A stretch of 16,244 nucleotides of DNA from a bacterium (GTDB lineage: Archaea > Thermoproteota > Nitrososphaeria > Nitrososphaerales > Nitrososphaeraceae): contig JACMIO010000131.1 of NCBI GenBank assembly GCA_014381105.1, positions 1 to 16,244 on the forward strand. The letters are read 5' to 3'. Under the pieces are notes generated by a model. The model was not told where the DNA came from, did no database searches, and saw only the letters and a program-made list of their open reading frames with translations. Every line of letters begins with the position of its first letter. Positions within the stretch are counted from its first letter, which is position 1. This document shows, in pieces, positions 7,095 through 14,383 of the stretch. The position numbers were made by a program, and so were the translations under genes.

Positions 7095-7446
7095 TATCTT
7101 CTACGCTTTAGTGGATTTACAAAGACATGGTGAAAATGTAGTGGATTTTTTTGAAATGGATAGAGTGCTGGATGAATTGGCTCGAACATTTGCAGCCCCT
7201 AGTGCAACTACTTGGTTCAAAGTTACAGGAAACAAGTCGCCAACACGAGATAAATACAGACTCAAGGTAATTGAATTTATGAACTTGTTTGAAAATGCTC
7301 TGTCAACTGGTTATCAGGATTATCCTAATTCGCATGATCTATTAGATCTTGTGAAAAGAGGAGTAAAAGACCAAGCCAACGAAATATTGTCTGGAAAGAA
7401 CAATGAAGTGGAAAAAAGATTCAAGTACTACGTAGACCACGGCTAG
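7078..7446 (+). CDS. Unrecognised soluble protein
   Basis: A 122-residue soluble protein from a TTG at 7078; a GTG at 7111 and an ATG at 7156 are later alternatives. The sequence looks like a real protein: mostly helical, with an acidic first third (ENVVDFFEMDRVLDELA), a central KVTGNKSPTRDKYRLKV basic stretch, and a C-terminal helix with SHDLLDLVKRGVKDQ. I see no membrane span, cysteine, zinc motif or catalytic signature, and I do not recognise a family. It is divergent from the large membrane protein and overlaps that gene's longest possible 5' end by 17 bases, which argues for the shorter start of the membrane protein. Confidence 0.65.
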   Translation: MGSETIIFYALVDLQRHGENVVDFFEMDRVLDELARTFAAPSATTWFKVTGNKSPTRDKYRLKVIEFMNLFENALSTGYQDYPNSHDLLDLVKRGVKDQANEILSGKNNEVEKRFKYYVDHG

Positions 7447-7577
7447 CTTTCAGAGATTATCATTGGGCCACCTGCGTTCGGAATTATTATTTCTGGACAG
7501 GGTTGTTTCAGAACTGTTAAAAAGAAAATTTAGAAAGAACTACACTAATATCATGTTACTTAGATAATTATTTTGGC

Positions 7578-7784
7578 ATGAGGAAGAAACATTCTTCAAA
7601 AAGAAAAATAACAGGTAAGGAATTATCATTGCAGGACGAATTAAATATCAAGATTGCTACCTTAGTAGAATTATTAGAGACTAAGGGGGTTTTGAGTAAG
7701 GGGGAGTTTGAGAGATTGACAGTTATGAAATTACATGAGATTTCAAAGGCAAGAGCATTTGAAGATCTGGACGAAGAGATCTGA
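7578..7784 (+). CDS. Small basic-acidic hypothetical protein
   Basis: A 68-residue protein starting at an ATG. Its first 15 residues are very basic (Lys, Arg, His), and the rest is a helical segment with LVELLETKGVLSKGEFERL, followed by an acidic end. The KGVLSKGEFE phrase resembles the short helix-turn element (xKGxxxxxEF) found at the ends of many small proteins, for example the SHOCT type, but the match is too short to name. The plus strand is preferred over an overlapping minus-strand frame of similar size because the latter is Asn/Ser-rich and low in charge. No neighbour gives a functional hint. It lies 131 bases after the unknown 122-residue gene. Confidence 0.55.
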   Translation: MRKKHSSKRKITGKELSLQDELNIKIATLVELLETKGVLSKGEFERLTVMKLHEISKARAFEDLDEEI

Positions 7785-7885
7785 TGATAGCAATTCAATA
7801 CAAGATAGAATTATTACTTACTCATCGTAGGTATCATATTTATTTGAATGTTGATTATTTCTAGAATTAATTAAATATTTACGTC

Positions 7886-7904
7886 CTACTATAATTCATA
7901 GTGG
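7886..7904. terminator. Small stem-loop between convergent genes
   Basis: CTACTAT and ATAGTGG form a seven-pair stem (one G-T) with a five-base AATTC loop, located between the small 68-residue gene and the end of the ABC permease gene. It could mark a 3' end for either transcript; no long T-run follows. Confidence 0.3.
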
Positions 7905-7932
7905 AACAAATCGATTCTTTTACCATATCATA

Positions 7933-8712
7933 CTAAACAGCCTTCATTCTCCTAAATGATAAGATCCCTATTATAGTAATGATGAAAGTAAACAACAATA
8001 GTACTGCAAGGTCGTATTCGAAAGAGTACGTTCCTAAATGTAATATACTATTTCTTAATGCATCTACTGAATATGTGGCAGGGTCAACAAGAGTGATTAG
8101 CTTTAACCAAGCGGGTAAATTGTCAATTGGGAAAAGCGCTCCACTTAGGAAAAACAAAGGAAATACAATAAAACTAATAATTAATTGAAATCCTTCCAAG
8201 CTCTCAATATAGCTTCCAAATGTTAGTCCTAACGACGTCAGACAAAATGAAAGAATCAAGACAATTGACAATATTTGGAGTAATGATAGTGCGTCATAAT
8301 TTATCCCCAAAACAATACCGACAACAAGTATGATAGCAACCTGAAAAAGCGAAGTCGTCATTCCACCAAGAGTCTTACCAATAAACACCGTAGTTCTACT
8401 GGATGGGGCAACCATTACACTTTTAAGAAAATCAAATTTTCTGTCCCAAATGATATACGCGCCGAAAAAAACAGATGTAAAAATTACCGACATACAGATG
8501 ATACCTGGAAAAATGAACTTTTCGTAATCTGTTCCTATTTGCAGATTCGTTGATCCTAGTCCGGAACCTATGACAATTAACCATAATAGTGGGGTGAAAG
8601 TAGATGCTACAAGCCTGCTTCTTTCACGTAGGAACACCTTAATTTCTCTAAGCCATAACGCATAGAGCTGTCCTAATACAATGTTTGAACTAAGATTTTT
8701 TGTACTGAGCAT
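7933..8712 (-). CDS. ABC-2 type exporter permease (DrrB-like)
   Basis: A 259-residue membrane protein with about six spans, typical of ABC-2 permeases of the DrrB/NodJ type. The N-terminal segment ALWLREIKVFLRERSRLV is the usual basic amphipathic entry helix. TFTPLLWLIVIGSGL forms the first span, and the family's ending includes PLFFLSGALFPIDNLPAWLK, followed by DPATYSVDALR, both close to the ABC-2 consensus. Its start overlaps the ATPase gene by 23 bases, so the two are translated as one operon and should assemble as an exporter (two of each). The substrate cannot be told; relatives export drugs, lipids or polysaccharide precursors. It has the family's usual length (about 250-280). Confidence 0.9.
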   Translation of the reverse strand: MLSTKNLSSNIVLGQLYALWLREIKVFLRERSRLVASTFTPLLWLIVIGSGLGSTNLQIGTDYEKFIFPGIICMSVIFTSVFFGAYIIWDRKFDFLKSVMVAPSSRTTVFIGKTLGGMTTSLFQVAIILVVGIVLGINYDALSLLQILSIVLILSFCLTSLGLTFGSYIESLEGFQLIISFIVFPLFFLSGALFPIDNLPAWLKLITLVDPATYSVDALRNSILHLGTYSFEYDLAVLLLFTFIITIIGILSFRRMKAV

Positions 8713-9655
8713 ATCTTTGCATGAATCCTCCTTCTGGACTGTCTCCGGACAAGTAATCTCCCGAAAGTTTCAAGAACACATCATTTAGTGTAGGTTTCTT
8801 ATATTCTATAGTCTGGACACCATCTAAATCCTTTATTAGCATATGCAAGTTTGAGTTTACCTTTTCCATGTAAATTATAACAGAATTTTCCTTCTGCTCT
8901 ACCTTATGAACAAAATCAAATTTAGTAAAATCTTTGTCAAGAGGGATTCGATCGTTGAAGGTTATCTTTACAACATCACCACCAATTTCCTGTTTTAATT
9001 TTGATGGCGAATCTAGTGCAATTATTTTCCCGTTAGTAATAAAACCAATTCTATCACACAACATATCAGCCTCCTCCATGTAGTGTGTCGTCAAAATGAT
9101 AGTAACCTTTTCCTCGCGTACCATTTTTTTGATGTACTTCCACATAGTTTCCCTACTTTTCGGATCTAAACCCAATGTGGGTTCATCTAAAAAGAAAACT
9201 TTAGGATGATGCAAGAGTCCGCGTGCAATTTCTAATCGCCTTCTCATTCCACCAGAGTATTTCTTTACCTGGTCATTTTTTCTATCCTCCAATCCAACTA
9301 ACTCTAGTACCTCCGAAATTCTTTTTTCTCTTAATTTTCGAGGTATTCCATAGAGTAACGCATGAATCTTTAAATTTTCATACCCGGTAAGAATATCATC
9401 ACTGCTTGGAGCTTGAAAAACTACACCAATGCTCTGTCTTACTTTAGTTGCATTGTGCAAAACATCAAAACCATTCACAATAGCTCCTCCCTCCGTCGGC
9501 TTTAGCAGAGTAGCCAGTATATGTATTAGAGTGGTCTTTCCTGCCCCGTTTGGCCCTAAAAGTCCAAATATTTCATTCTCATTAACTTCAAAACTCAGGC
9601 CATCTAGTGCTTTGAAGTCTGCATATTTCTTAACGAGATTCTTTACAGTTATCAA
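8690..9655 (-). CDS. ABC exporter ATPase (DrrA-like)
   Basis: A 321-residue ATPase with every ABC motif intact: Walker A GPNGAGKTT (34-42), Q-loop Gln81, signature YSGGM (133-137), Walker B VFFLDEP (153-159), D-loop GLDP, and the switch histidine His191. Beyond residue 205 is the extra C-terminal domain typical of DrrA-type ATPases, ending with KPTLNDVFLKLSGD. It energises the permease encoded directly downstream. The start is TTG at 9655: the frame has no ATG upstream before the stop at 9689-9691, and a TATA-like box lies about 29 bases ahead. No regulator or accessory gene is adjacent. Confidence 0.93.
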   Translation of the reverse strand: MITVKNLVKKYADFKALDGLSFEVNENEIFGLLGPNGAGKTTLIHILATLLKPTEGGAIVNGFDVLHNATKVRQSIGVVFQAPSSDDILTGYENLKIHALLYGIPRKLREKRISEVLELVGLEDRKNDQVKKYSGGMRRRLEIARGLLHHPKVFFLDEPTLGLDPKSRETMWKYIKKMVREEKVTIILTTHYMEEADMLCDRIGFITNGKIIALDSPSKLKQEIGGDVVKITFNDRIPLDKDFTKFDFVHKVEQKENSVIIYMEKVNSNLHMLIKDLDGVQTIEYKKPTLNDVFLKLSGDYLSGDSPEGGFMQRYAQYKKS

Positions 9656-10193
9656 GTAATCTAAATTGTTTGGAAACCCATTAAAATATCATTTGCAACG
9701 TCACTTGTTTTTTTGATAGTCATCATAATCAAGGTATCGCATTACCATGTGTGCAAACGTGAGAGCTGGAACTTATATTTAACCAATTTTTCAATGAGAG
9801 TTTTGTGTTCCGAATGATTAACTTTCCAAACAGACCAGTCCCTTTCTGTCCCCTTTTAGATCTTTACACATACGGGTATTGTCACTAGTAAATCTTTTGC
9901 ACTCAAAATGTGTACGCTTCTCGATCCGTCTCCGGGATTATGGAGTTCTTTTTATTCCATTAGAATTTTACAAGTACCTTTTCAGAATAACTTAAACTTG
10001 TATGATGTTCAATTGACTAACTCGAATTAATTACTGAGCTATTGAAACAATTATTGTTACTCTGTCGCGGTATCATCAATTTTCATAATTTTATGGAGTC
10101 GTTAAAGTATTCTGTCCACATCAGACTGGACCATTAATTTCTTTTGATTGTGTAAGTTAACCATCAATAGTTAATTTTAATACCAGGAAATTC
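9656..10193. other. Gene-poor spacer of about 540 bases with an orphan TATA box
   Basis: Between the ABC operon and the JAMM gene there is no reading frame of note. A good plus-strand TATA-like sequence, TTATATTTAA (9772-9781), is followed only by tiny frames: ATG 9794 gives 7 codons and ATG 9814 gives about 24. It could drive a small non-coding RNA or a mini-protein, or be a chance AT-rich motif. The right end contains an AT-rich stretch and AGGA just before the JAMM gene's GTG. Confidence 0.4.
9680..9688 (-). promoter_or_regulatory. TATA-like box for the ABC exporter operon
   Basis: TATTTTAAT on the minus strand is centred about 29 bases before the TTG at 9655 and supports that start as a leaderless one. 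Confidence 0.35.
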
Positions 10194-10625
10194 GTGATTA
10201 CTGTTGTGCTTTTTAATAGGAAGAAGGATCCGGTTGAAGCAAAGAGAAAAATAGTTTTGACTAAAGAGATCATAGACAGTGTAATAACCTATGCAAAATC
10301 ATGGCATCCCAATGAGGGAATATTGATCTTGCAAGGTAAAAAAGAAAAAAATGTAATTAGAATAACCGGTTTAATAATTCCGCCATTTTCTTCTCATGGA
10401 CCATATTACTCGGGGTTTCCAGTGTATGAACTTCCATTCGATTTATCATATATTGGCACAATACATTCCCATCCTAGTGGGTCCAATCGTCCATCACTAG
10501 AAGATTTGAATCATTTTTTTGGATTGGTATCATTAATAATTTGTTATCCATATGACGTTGGAAATATTGGAGCGTTCGACCGTAATGGAATTAAGATGGA
10601 TGTCGAAACAGAAGATACTTTTTGA
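10194..10625 (+). CDS. JAMM/MPN+ metalloprotease-like protein
   Basis: A 143-residue single-domain JAB1/MPN/Mov34 protein with a complete JAMM zinc motif: the upstream acid Glu41 (NEGILIL), then His91-x-His93-x7-Ser101-x2-Asp104 (HSHPSGSNRPSLED). Proteins with this intact motif are isopeptidases: Rpn11/CSN5 in eukaryotes, and HvJAMM1 in archaea, which removes ubiquitin-like SAMP proteins. This protein may therefore recycle ubiquitin-like modifiers, or process the C-terminus of a sulfur carrier. No SAMP/Urm1, E1 or proteasome gene lies nearby to choose between these. The start is GTG at 10194, with AGGA eight bases before it and an AT-rich stretch about 19 bases upstream; GTG 10206 is an alternative. 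Confidence 0.88.
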   Translation: MITVVLFNRKKDPVEAKRKIVLTKEIIDSVITYAKSWHPNEGILILQGKKEKNVIRITGLIIPPFSSHGPYYSGFPVYELPFDLSYIGTIHSHPSGSNRPSLEDLNHFFGLVSLIICYPYDVGNIGAFDRNGIKMDVETEDTF

Positions 10626-10915
10626 TATAAACCTACATTACACCAATTTCTGTGTTAGAATTACTATCCAATCAACTTTTTAATTTGGTATAATTGACCA
10701 AACACTAGTGGGAAAGTAGACCCACCAGAGAACATGTAAAGATATCAGGTAATTTTATTATTCATAACAAAATATAAAAAAGTTCAAACGGGCAGGGGAA
10801 TTGATTTGTGATTGAATAGTACTGCCCCACCAGGTATTAAAACGATTTTGGTAAGTTTATGAACATCAGACTATAAAACGGTTCAATGGCCACTAGCATA
10901 ATTTCAACTTTCTGG

Positions 10916-10946
10916 GAGTCCCCAGGCTGGAACTTTGAGCCTACTC
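10916..10946 (+). ncRNA. Possible structured RNA hairpin
   Basis: GAGT (10916-10919) and AGGCT (10924-10928), separated by a CCCC bulge, pair with the contiguous AGCCT-ACTC (10938-10946) around a nine-base loop. An alternative fold pairs CTGGG (10912-10916) with CCCAG (10921-10925). Two mutually exclusive folds in 35 bases could be a switch or coincidence. A TATA-like CTATAAAA at about 10871 could place a transcript start shortly before it. No known RNA family is recognised. Confidence 0.2.
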
Positions 10947-11014
10947 TTATTAACGCAGTAAAATACAAAATAAGCTAACAGAGATGCTATATTCTTTAGA
11001 CAATTTTTGAGTTA

Positions 11015-11024
11015 TTTTATATTA
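11015..11024 (+). promoter_or_regulatory. TATA-like box for the 106-residue gene
   Basis: TTTTATATTA is centred about 26 bases before the ATG at 11046, the classic spacing for an archaeal leaderless transcript. Confidence 0.5.
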
Positions 11025-11045
11025 CATTAAAAAAATATTATACCA

Positions 11046-11366
11046 ATGATGCTTGAAAAGTTGAGGGACAAGGCTTTCTTTCAAAATACAATTGATGTCT
11101 GGATAGCCTATTGTGAAGAAAGAGAAAATGACTGGTATAGTGTTGAAGGATATCGCAATTTCATAAACTATTTGAACCTGAATGGACTGAAAATGCAGAA
11201 ATTTCCTCTTTGCGTCAAGGAATCTGGGGGCATGTATGAAAGAGGCAAAGACAAGGCAAAATTTCTAGAGGAACTATCCCATTACTCGGACAGTGATTCT
11301 TCTGCATATACTTTAAAATTGAGCGGGGATGTAATTGACAAAATTCGTAGTTACGAGTCAAAATAG
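11046..11366 (+). CDS. Unrecognised small soluble protein
   Basis: A 106-residue protein beginning ATG ATG; the second ATG at 11049 is an alternative start. A TATA-like box about 26 bases upstream makes expression plausible. It is rich in aromatic and charged residues, with a phrase DVWIAYCEERENDWYSVEGY (residues 18-37) and a middle section containing two Cys (23 and 57) that are not arranged as a zinc site. The C-terminal third is Ser/Asp-rich before a final helix. There is no signal peptide or membrane span. I do not recognise the family, and it is isolated between a structured spacer and the convergent secreted-protein gene. Confidence 0.65.
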   Translation: MMLEKLRDKAFFQNTIDVWIAYCEERENDWYSVEGYRNFINYLNLNGLKMQKFPLCVKESGGMYERGKDKAKFLEELSHYSDSDSSAYTLKLSGDVIDKIRSYESK

Positions 11367-11470
11367 AAGATATAATCAGAATATTAAACCATTTTAAAAT
11401 AATTCTTTACCAACTATTTAGAACCATACTTGTTAGTATTTGGATTGTGTGACTATTAAAACAAGAGTTA

Positions 11471-12901
11471 TCATTTTTCCACCTTAAAGTTTGTATCAGT
11501 GTTTGAAGAGATATATCCGGGCGCAGTAGCATTAACCCGAATCACAAAATCTCCTACTTTCGCGTTTTCTGGGATCTTTAGTGATAATTCTAAAGTGTCA
11601 TTGTTTTCTGAAAATTCTTTGATAATTTTTTCTGAGGAATCCAATATTTGGCCTCTTATTGTAGCATTGTTAATTCTATCATCAGAATTAGCATCAATTA
11701 GATCGATTTTAATGACTTGTTCTTCACCAATAGAAACAGAATTCTCGTCTACTAGAGTTTGAATAACAAGATTTCTTAGTTCGGATGGAGTGTCGCTTTT
11801 ACTTTTATTACTTTCCTTCGCCAAGAATCCATCGGTCAACTCCACTTCGCTGACAGTTTTATTACCGTCCCTAACATTGATATTGACCTCATCTGTTGAA
11901 GTTATTCCTTTATTATCAGTAACAACTAGTTCGAATGTTAATGTGGTGTCTGTTGAAACATAGGGAGCTATAAATGACCATATCATGGTGTTTGCACCCC
12001 CTACCGTAATATTGGGATTGGGAATTTGTTTCCACTCATAAGAGATGATAACATTATTGTTGCTCTTGCTGTTACTTCCATTAAGGATAACTGATGCACT
12101 TTCGTAAACTGTCTGATCTAGTCCCGCATCAGCTACAACTCGTGTATCATTAGAAAGTGACAGAAATTTGTTTGAGTTTTGATTTGATTCAATTTCTAGG
12201 ATTGATGGAGGTGCAGCAGCACTTGTTAGAGATTTATTACCTTGTAAAGTGCTGTTTGTATAAGTTCTATTAACTCTCTCAAACTCATTGGTAATCGGGG
12301 AGTCATATTTCGTTTCATTTTCCTTTGTAAATGGAATTGCTAAGTCAAAGTTATTACTTGAGAAAGCATCACTATTCTGTTGCTGACCACTTAAGCTAGT
12401 AGTTGGAACCATTTCTGAAAATTCTGACCCAATGTTAGACAGGTTATTGCTCTTATCCGATTTTTCATGACCATTGACTATTATCGAAGAAATCCTTGTT
12501 AGATTGTCAGAAGGTAAATTCACGCATGAAAGAATTCCCGTGAGAGTGTTAGGACCTTCAATTATTTCGTGAGAATTTGGATTATAAGTGAATTTCCACA
12601 TTGAATAATTTTTTCCGCCGTTTATAATAATCACTGGATGACGTAATGATTGTGAATCATTCCAGGTAGCATAAACGGAACATGGTTGGCTTGAGTCAAA
12701 TACAGCAGTTCCGGTAATTGTCAAATTGCCGGGTTGAACCTTACTGTTGTTTGATGGAGATATGATATTGACATTATTATTTTCTGGAGTGGCATTGGTA
12801 TAACCTGGTAAGACTAGGAATAACATCGGCAAAATGGATATTACAATGGATATTACAACAAATTTGGGATACTCCGAATGATGCAATTTATTATTCTCCA
12901 A
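11471..12901 (-). CDS. Secreted/anchored, N-glycosylation-rich Ig- and PKD-domain protein
   Basis: A 476-residue extracellular protein. A basic N-terminus and one hydrophobic span (about 13-35) form a signal peptide or anchor; no C-terminal anchor is present. Three beta domains follow. The first (about 44-142) is Ig-like, with a possible disulfide between Cys74 and Cys126. A low-complexity Ser/Asn linker comes next. The second (about 256-344) is a PKD/REJ-type domain opening with ADAGLDQTVYESASVILNGS and including YEWKQ. The third (about 380-475) is an Ig-like end domain. I count 19 N-x-S/T sequons, fitting heavy N-glycosylation of an archaeal cell-surface protein. The role is probably adhesion or S-layer association. 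The start is TTG 12901, or possibly TTG 12886: a TATA-like CTTTTATAG at 12914-12922 would put transcription start near 12890, favouring the latter. Confidence 0.8.
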   Translation of the reverse strand: MENNKLHHSEYPKFVVISIVISILPMLFLVLPGYTNATPENNNVNIISPSNNSKVQPGNLTITGTAVFDSSQPCSVYATWNDSQSLRHPVIIINGGKNYSMWKFTYNPNSHEIIEGPNTLTGILSCVNLPSDNLTRISSIIVNGHEKSDKSNNLSNIGSEFSEMVPTTSLSGQQQNSDAFSSNNFDLAIPFTKENETKYDSPITNEFERVNRTYTNSTLQGNKSLTSAAAPPSILEIESNQNSNKFLSLSNDTRVVADAGLDQTVYESASVILNGSNSKSNNNVIISYEWKQIPNPNITVGGANTMIWSFIAPYVSTDTTLTFELVVTDNKGITSTDEVNINVRDGNKTVSEVELTDGFLAKESNKSKSDTPSELRNLVIQTLVDENSVSIGEEQVIKIDLIDANSDDRINNATIRGQILDSSEKIIKEFSENNDTLELSLKIPENAKVGDFVIRVNATAPGYISSNTDTNFKVEK

Positions 12902-12913
12902 CTCTCAAAAAAT

Positions 12914-12922
12914 CTATAAAAG
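12914..12922 (-). promoter_or_regulatory. TATA-like box for the secreted protein
   Basis: CTTTTATAG on the minus strand. Its spacing predicts a transcript start near 12890, downstream of the TTG at 12901 and just before the TTG at 12886, so it bears on the choice of start. Confidence 0.4.
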
Positions 12923-13108
12923 GTGAGGCTGTAATTCATGTTAAGTATTAATTAAAAAACAGTAGACAACATCTAATTTTAAAGCATGAGAACATGATAA
13001 TCTTAAAACAGGGAATTTGATTGTGGGTTCTCCGCCATCCGTATGTGCCAAACTATTTTGACTTTAATTTTACTCTGGGTGGATAATCGCTAACCAAGTA
13101 GAAGGAAC

Positions 13109-13134
13109 TGGATAGAAGCTTCCAATCCAAGCTT
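13109..13134. other. Inverted repeats 3' of the methyltransferase gene
   Basis: TGGAT (13109-13113) and ATCCA (13125-13129) form a hairpin whose loop contains AAGCTT. That AAGCTT can alternatively pair with a second AAGCTT at 13129-13134. The element lies about 50 bases past the stop of the methyltransferase gene and could stabilise or end that transcript. Confidence 0.25.
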
Positions 13135-13184
13135 GTGAAAATAAGCGAGTTTACTTTTTGGGTACAGTTTGTTGTTATAACCTG

Positions 13185-14051
13185 CTAATTTGCGAAATAG
13201 TGTGACCGTACTTTTTGCCATTTTGCTATCAACGCATCTGGCCTTATGTGTATTGATTCTTTATCTATTCTCAGTTTAGCCAATGACACGTACTCGTTCA
13301 TTAAATCTATACCGATGTATCGCCTACCAAAATTATGCGCAACCTTGGTTGTTTGGCCGCTACCGTTGAAAGGATCAAGAACTAGATCGCCTTCATAAGA
13401 ATAGAGCTTCATAAGACGATATGGAATCTCTTCTGGAAATGGACAGGGATGTTCGATATGTCCTGGAGGAACAGGCGCAATATGCCAAATGGAATTTGCG
13501 ATCTCTTTAGTAAATTCTTCATGCTTTGCGGGAAGTATTTCATTTCTATTTGTTCTTCCGCTATTTACATCTCCCTTTCTCAAAACAAGGATGAATTCAT
13601 GCATTATATTAGCTCTGAAATATTTAGGATATGGATTAATCACAAATGATCCGTATCTATTAGTACCTCCTGTAACCTTGTGCCATATAATCTCTTCATG
13701 AAGATTCCAATTTCCAAAAGGTTCTACTAATTTAGAGAGTAACATATGCGGTAGTGGGATAATTGTTCCGTTTACAACTTCATTTCCTATTACTATACAA
13801 CAGTAACCTCCATCTTTAGTTACTCTGTATACGTGTTCATTAAAGATTTGGACCATTTCTTCAAGATATTCTCCAGTTTCTTTTTTCGTTTTTCCGCGAT
13901 AATAGCCATTTTTCTCAACGTGTGCCTCATAGTCAATAGCGTTTCTATATGGAGGAGAAGTAATTGTGAGCTGGACATAGTTTGCAGATAACTCTGATAG
14001 TACTTTTCTGCAGTCACCCTGTATAACGGAATTATGAAATTCAAGTAACAT
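13185..14051 (-). CDS. Beta-class DNA methyltransferase (N4-cytosine or N6-adenine)
   Basis: A 288-residue amino-methyltransferase with the beta-class motif order: the catalytic motif IV TSPPY (31-35) near the N-terminus, a variable target-recognition middle, then HPCPFPEEIPYRL (201-213), motif I DPFNGSGQT (226-234) for S-adenosylmethionine, and YIGID (245-249). SPPY is commonest in N4-cytosine enzymes of the PvuII type but does not exclude N6-adenine. Motifs are intact, so it should be active. No restriction endonuclease, specificity subunit or vsr gene is beside it, so it looks like a solitary methyltransferase. A TATA-like TTATATAG lies about 21 bases before its ATG. It follows the aro operon on the same strand after a 315-base spacer, where further shikimate genes might be expected. 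Confidence 0.88.
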   Translation of the reverse strand: MLLEFHNSVIQGDCRKVLSELSANYVQLTITSPPYRNAIDYEAHVEKNGYYRGKTKKETGEYLEEMVQIFNEHVYRVTKDGGYCCIVIGNEVVNGTIIPLPHMLLSKLVEPFGNWNLHEEIIWHKVTGGTNRYGSFVINPYPKYFRANIMHEFILVLRKGDVNSGRTNRNEILPAKHEEFTKEIANSIWHIAPVPPGHIEHPCPFPEEIPYRLMKLYSYEGDLVLDPFNGSGQTTKVAHNFGRRYIGIDLMNEYVSLAKLRIDKESIHIRPDALIAKWQKVRSHYFAN

Positions 14052-14066
14052 TGGAATAATGTTTTG

Positions 14067-14076
14067 CTATATAATC
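14067..14076 (-). promoter_or_regulatory. TATA-like box for the methyltransferase
   Basis: GATTATATAG on the minus strand is centred about 21 bases before the ATG at 14051. It indicates independent transcription from the aro operon upstream. Confidence 0.45.
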
Positions 14077-14188
14077 AGCCCATATTCCGCATACTTAAAA
14101 AAAGTAAACATGCGGATAAATTAAATTAATTGAAATAAACTTGTAACGTCGATAAATACTCAAGGCAATATGTCTCATTAGATTAGGA

Positions 14189-14383
14189 ATGCAAAAAATA
14201 ACCTCTCTCAGTCTAGTAGACTTACGGAGTCCAGGCAATCTCAAGACTAGACAGGGAGAATTGCACCGCAATTATGTTGTACTGTTCTCGTCATCAAATA
14301 GAGGAATGTCATGTATGATTGGTAATGTCTTGTCAGTTTTGCTGATACTACTGGAAATGTATTTAGTTACTTTTCCAAGATAA
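14189..14383 (+). CDS. Doubtful small open frame over a stem-loop
   Basis: A 64-residue frame with AGGA-like bases directly before its ATG and a TATA-like GATAAATA about 34 bases upstream. The first half is polar; residues about 40-61 are hydrophobic enough for one membrane span. It overlaps the convergent aroB' gene by 17 bases, and a long stem-loop covers residues 6-24. The pattern could equally be a non-coding RNA. I recognise no homolog. Confidence 0.22.
   Translation: MQKITSLSLVDLRSPGNLKTRQGELHRNYVVLFSSSNRGMSCMIGNVLSVLLILLEMYLVTFPR
14204..14259 (+). ncRNA. Long stem-loop in the spacer between aroB' and the methyltransferase
   Basis: TCTCTC-A-GTCTAG (14204-14216) pairs with CTAGAC-A-GGGAGA (14247-14259): twelve pairs, one of them G-T, interrupted by a single A-A mismatch. 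The 30-base loop contains a smaller hairpin, GACT-TACGG-AGTC. It is the most extended inverted repeat I found in the window. It could be a structured RNA, a protein-binding site, or a relic of a mobile-element end. The strand of transcription is unknown; a TATA-like box at 14151-14158 favours plus. Confidence 0.35.

Larger units (their letters stand above)
10626..11045. other. Structured gene-poor spacer of about 420 bases
   Basis: No convincing reading frame is present on either strand. Instead there are several hairpins: TTTGGT/ACCAAA (10684-10702), GTGGG/CCCAC extended by two pairs past a mismatch (10705-10728), GGGCAG/CTGCCC with a 26-base loop (10790-10827), and a stem at 10916-10946. 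TATA-like motifs lie at about 10769-10780 and 10871-10879. Several hairpins are GC-rich islands in an AT-rich spacer, which suggests structured RNA. Confidence 0.4.
14052..14366. other. Spacer of about 315 bases downstream of aroB'
   Basis: It contains the methyltransferase promoter, a possible plus-strand promoter at 14151-14158, the stem-loop at 14204-14259 and the doubtful small frame. No tRNA or recognisable gene fragment is seen. Confidence 0.45.

Noticed and set aside
7568..7798. A 76-codon minus-strand frame
   Set aside because: It is the antisense of the 68-residue gene, with Asn/Ser-rich, low-charge composition typical of a shadow frame.
9765..10935. GCTGGAACTT present in two spacers (9765 and 10926)
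   Set aside because: Ten-base matches are expected by chance many times in 16 kb of AT-rich sequence, and the flanks do not match.
10838..10970. Minus-strand open stretch of about 43 codons from a TTG
   Set aside because: It has no ATG start, no recognisable motif and lies across the hairpins; the structured-RNA reading is simpler.
13820..14044. A 74-codon minus-strand frame within the methyltransferase gene
   Set aside because: It overlaps the methyltransferase N-terminus in another frame, where the TSPPY catalytic motif clearly fixes the true frame.
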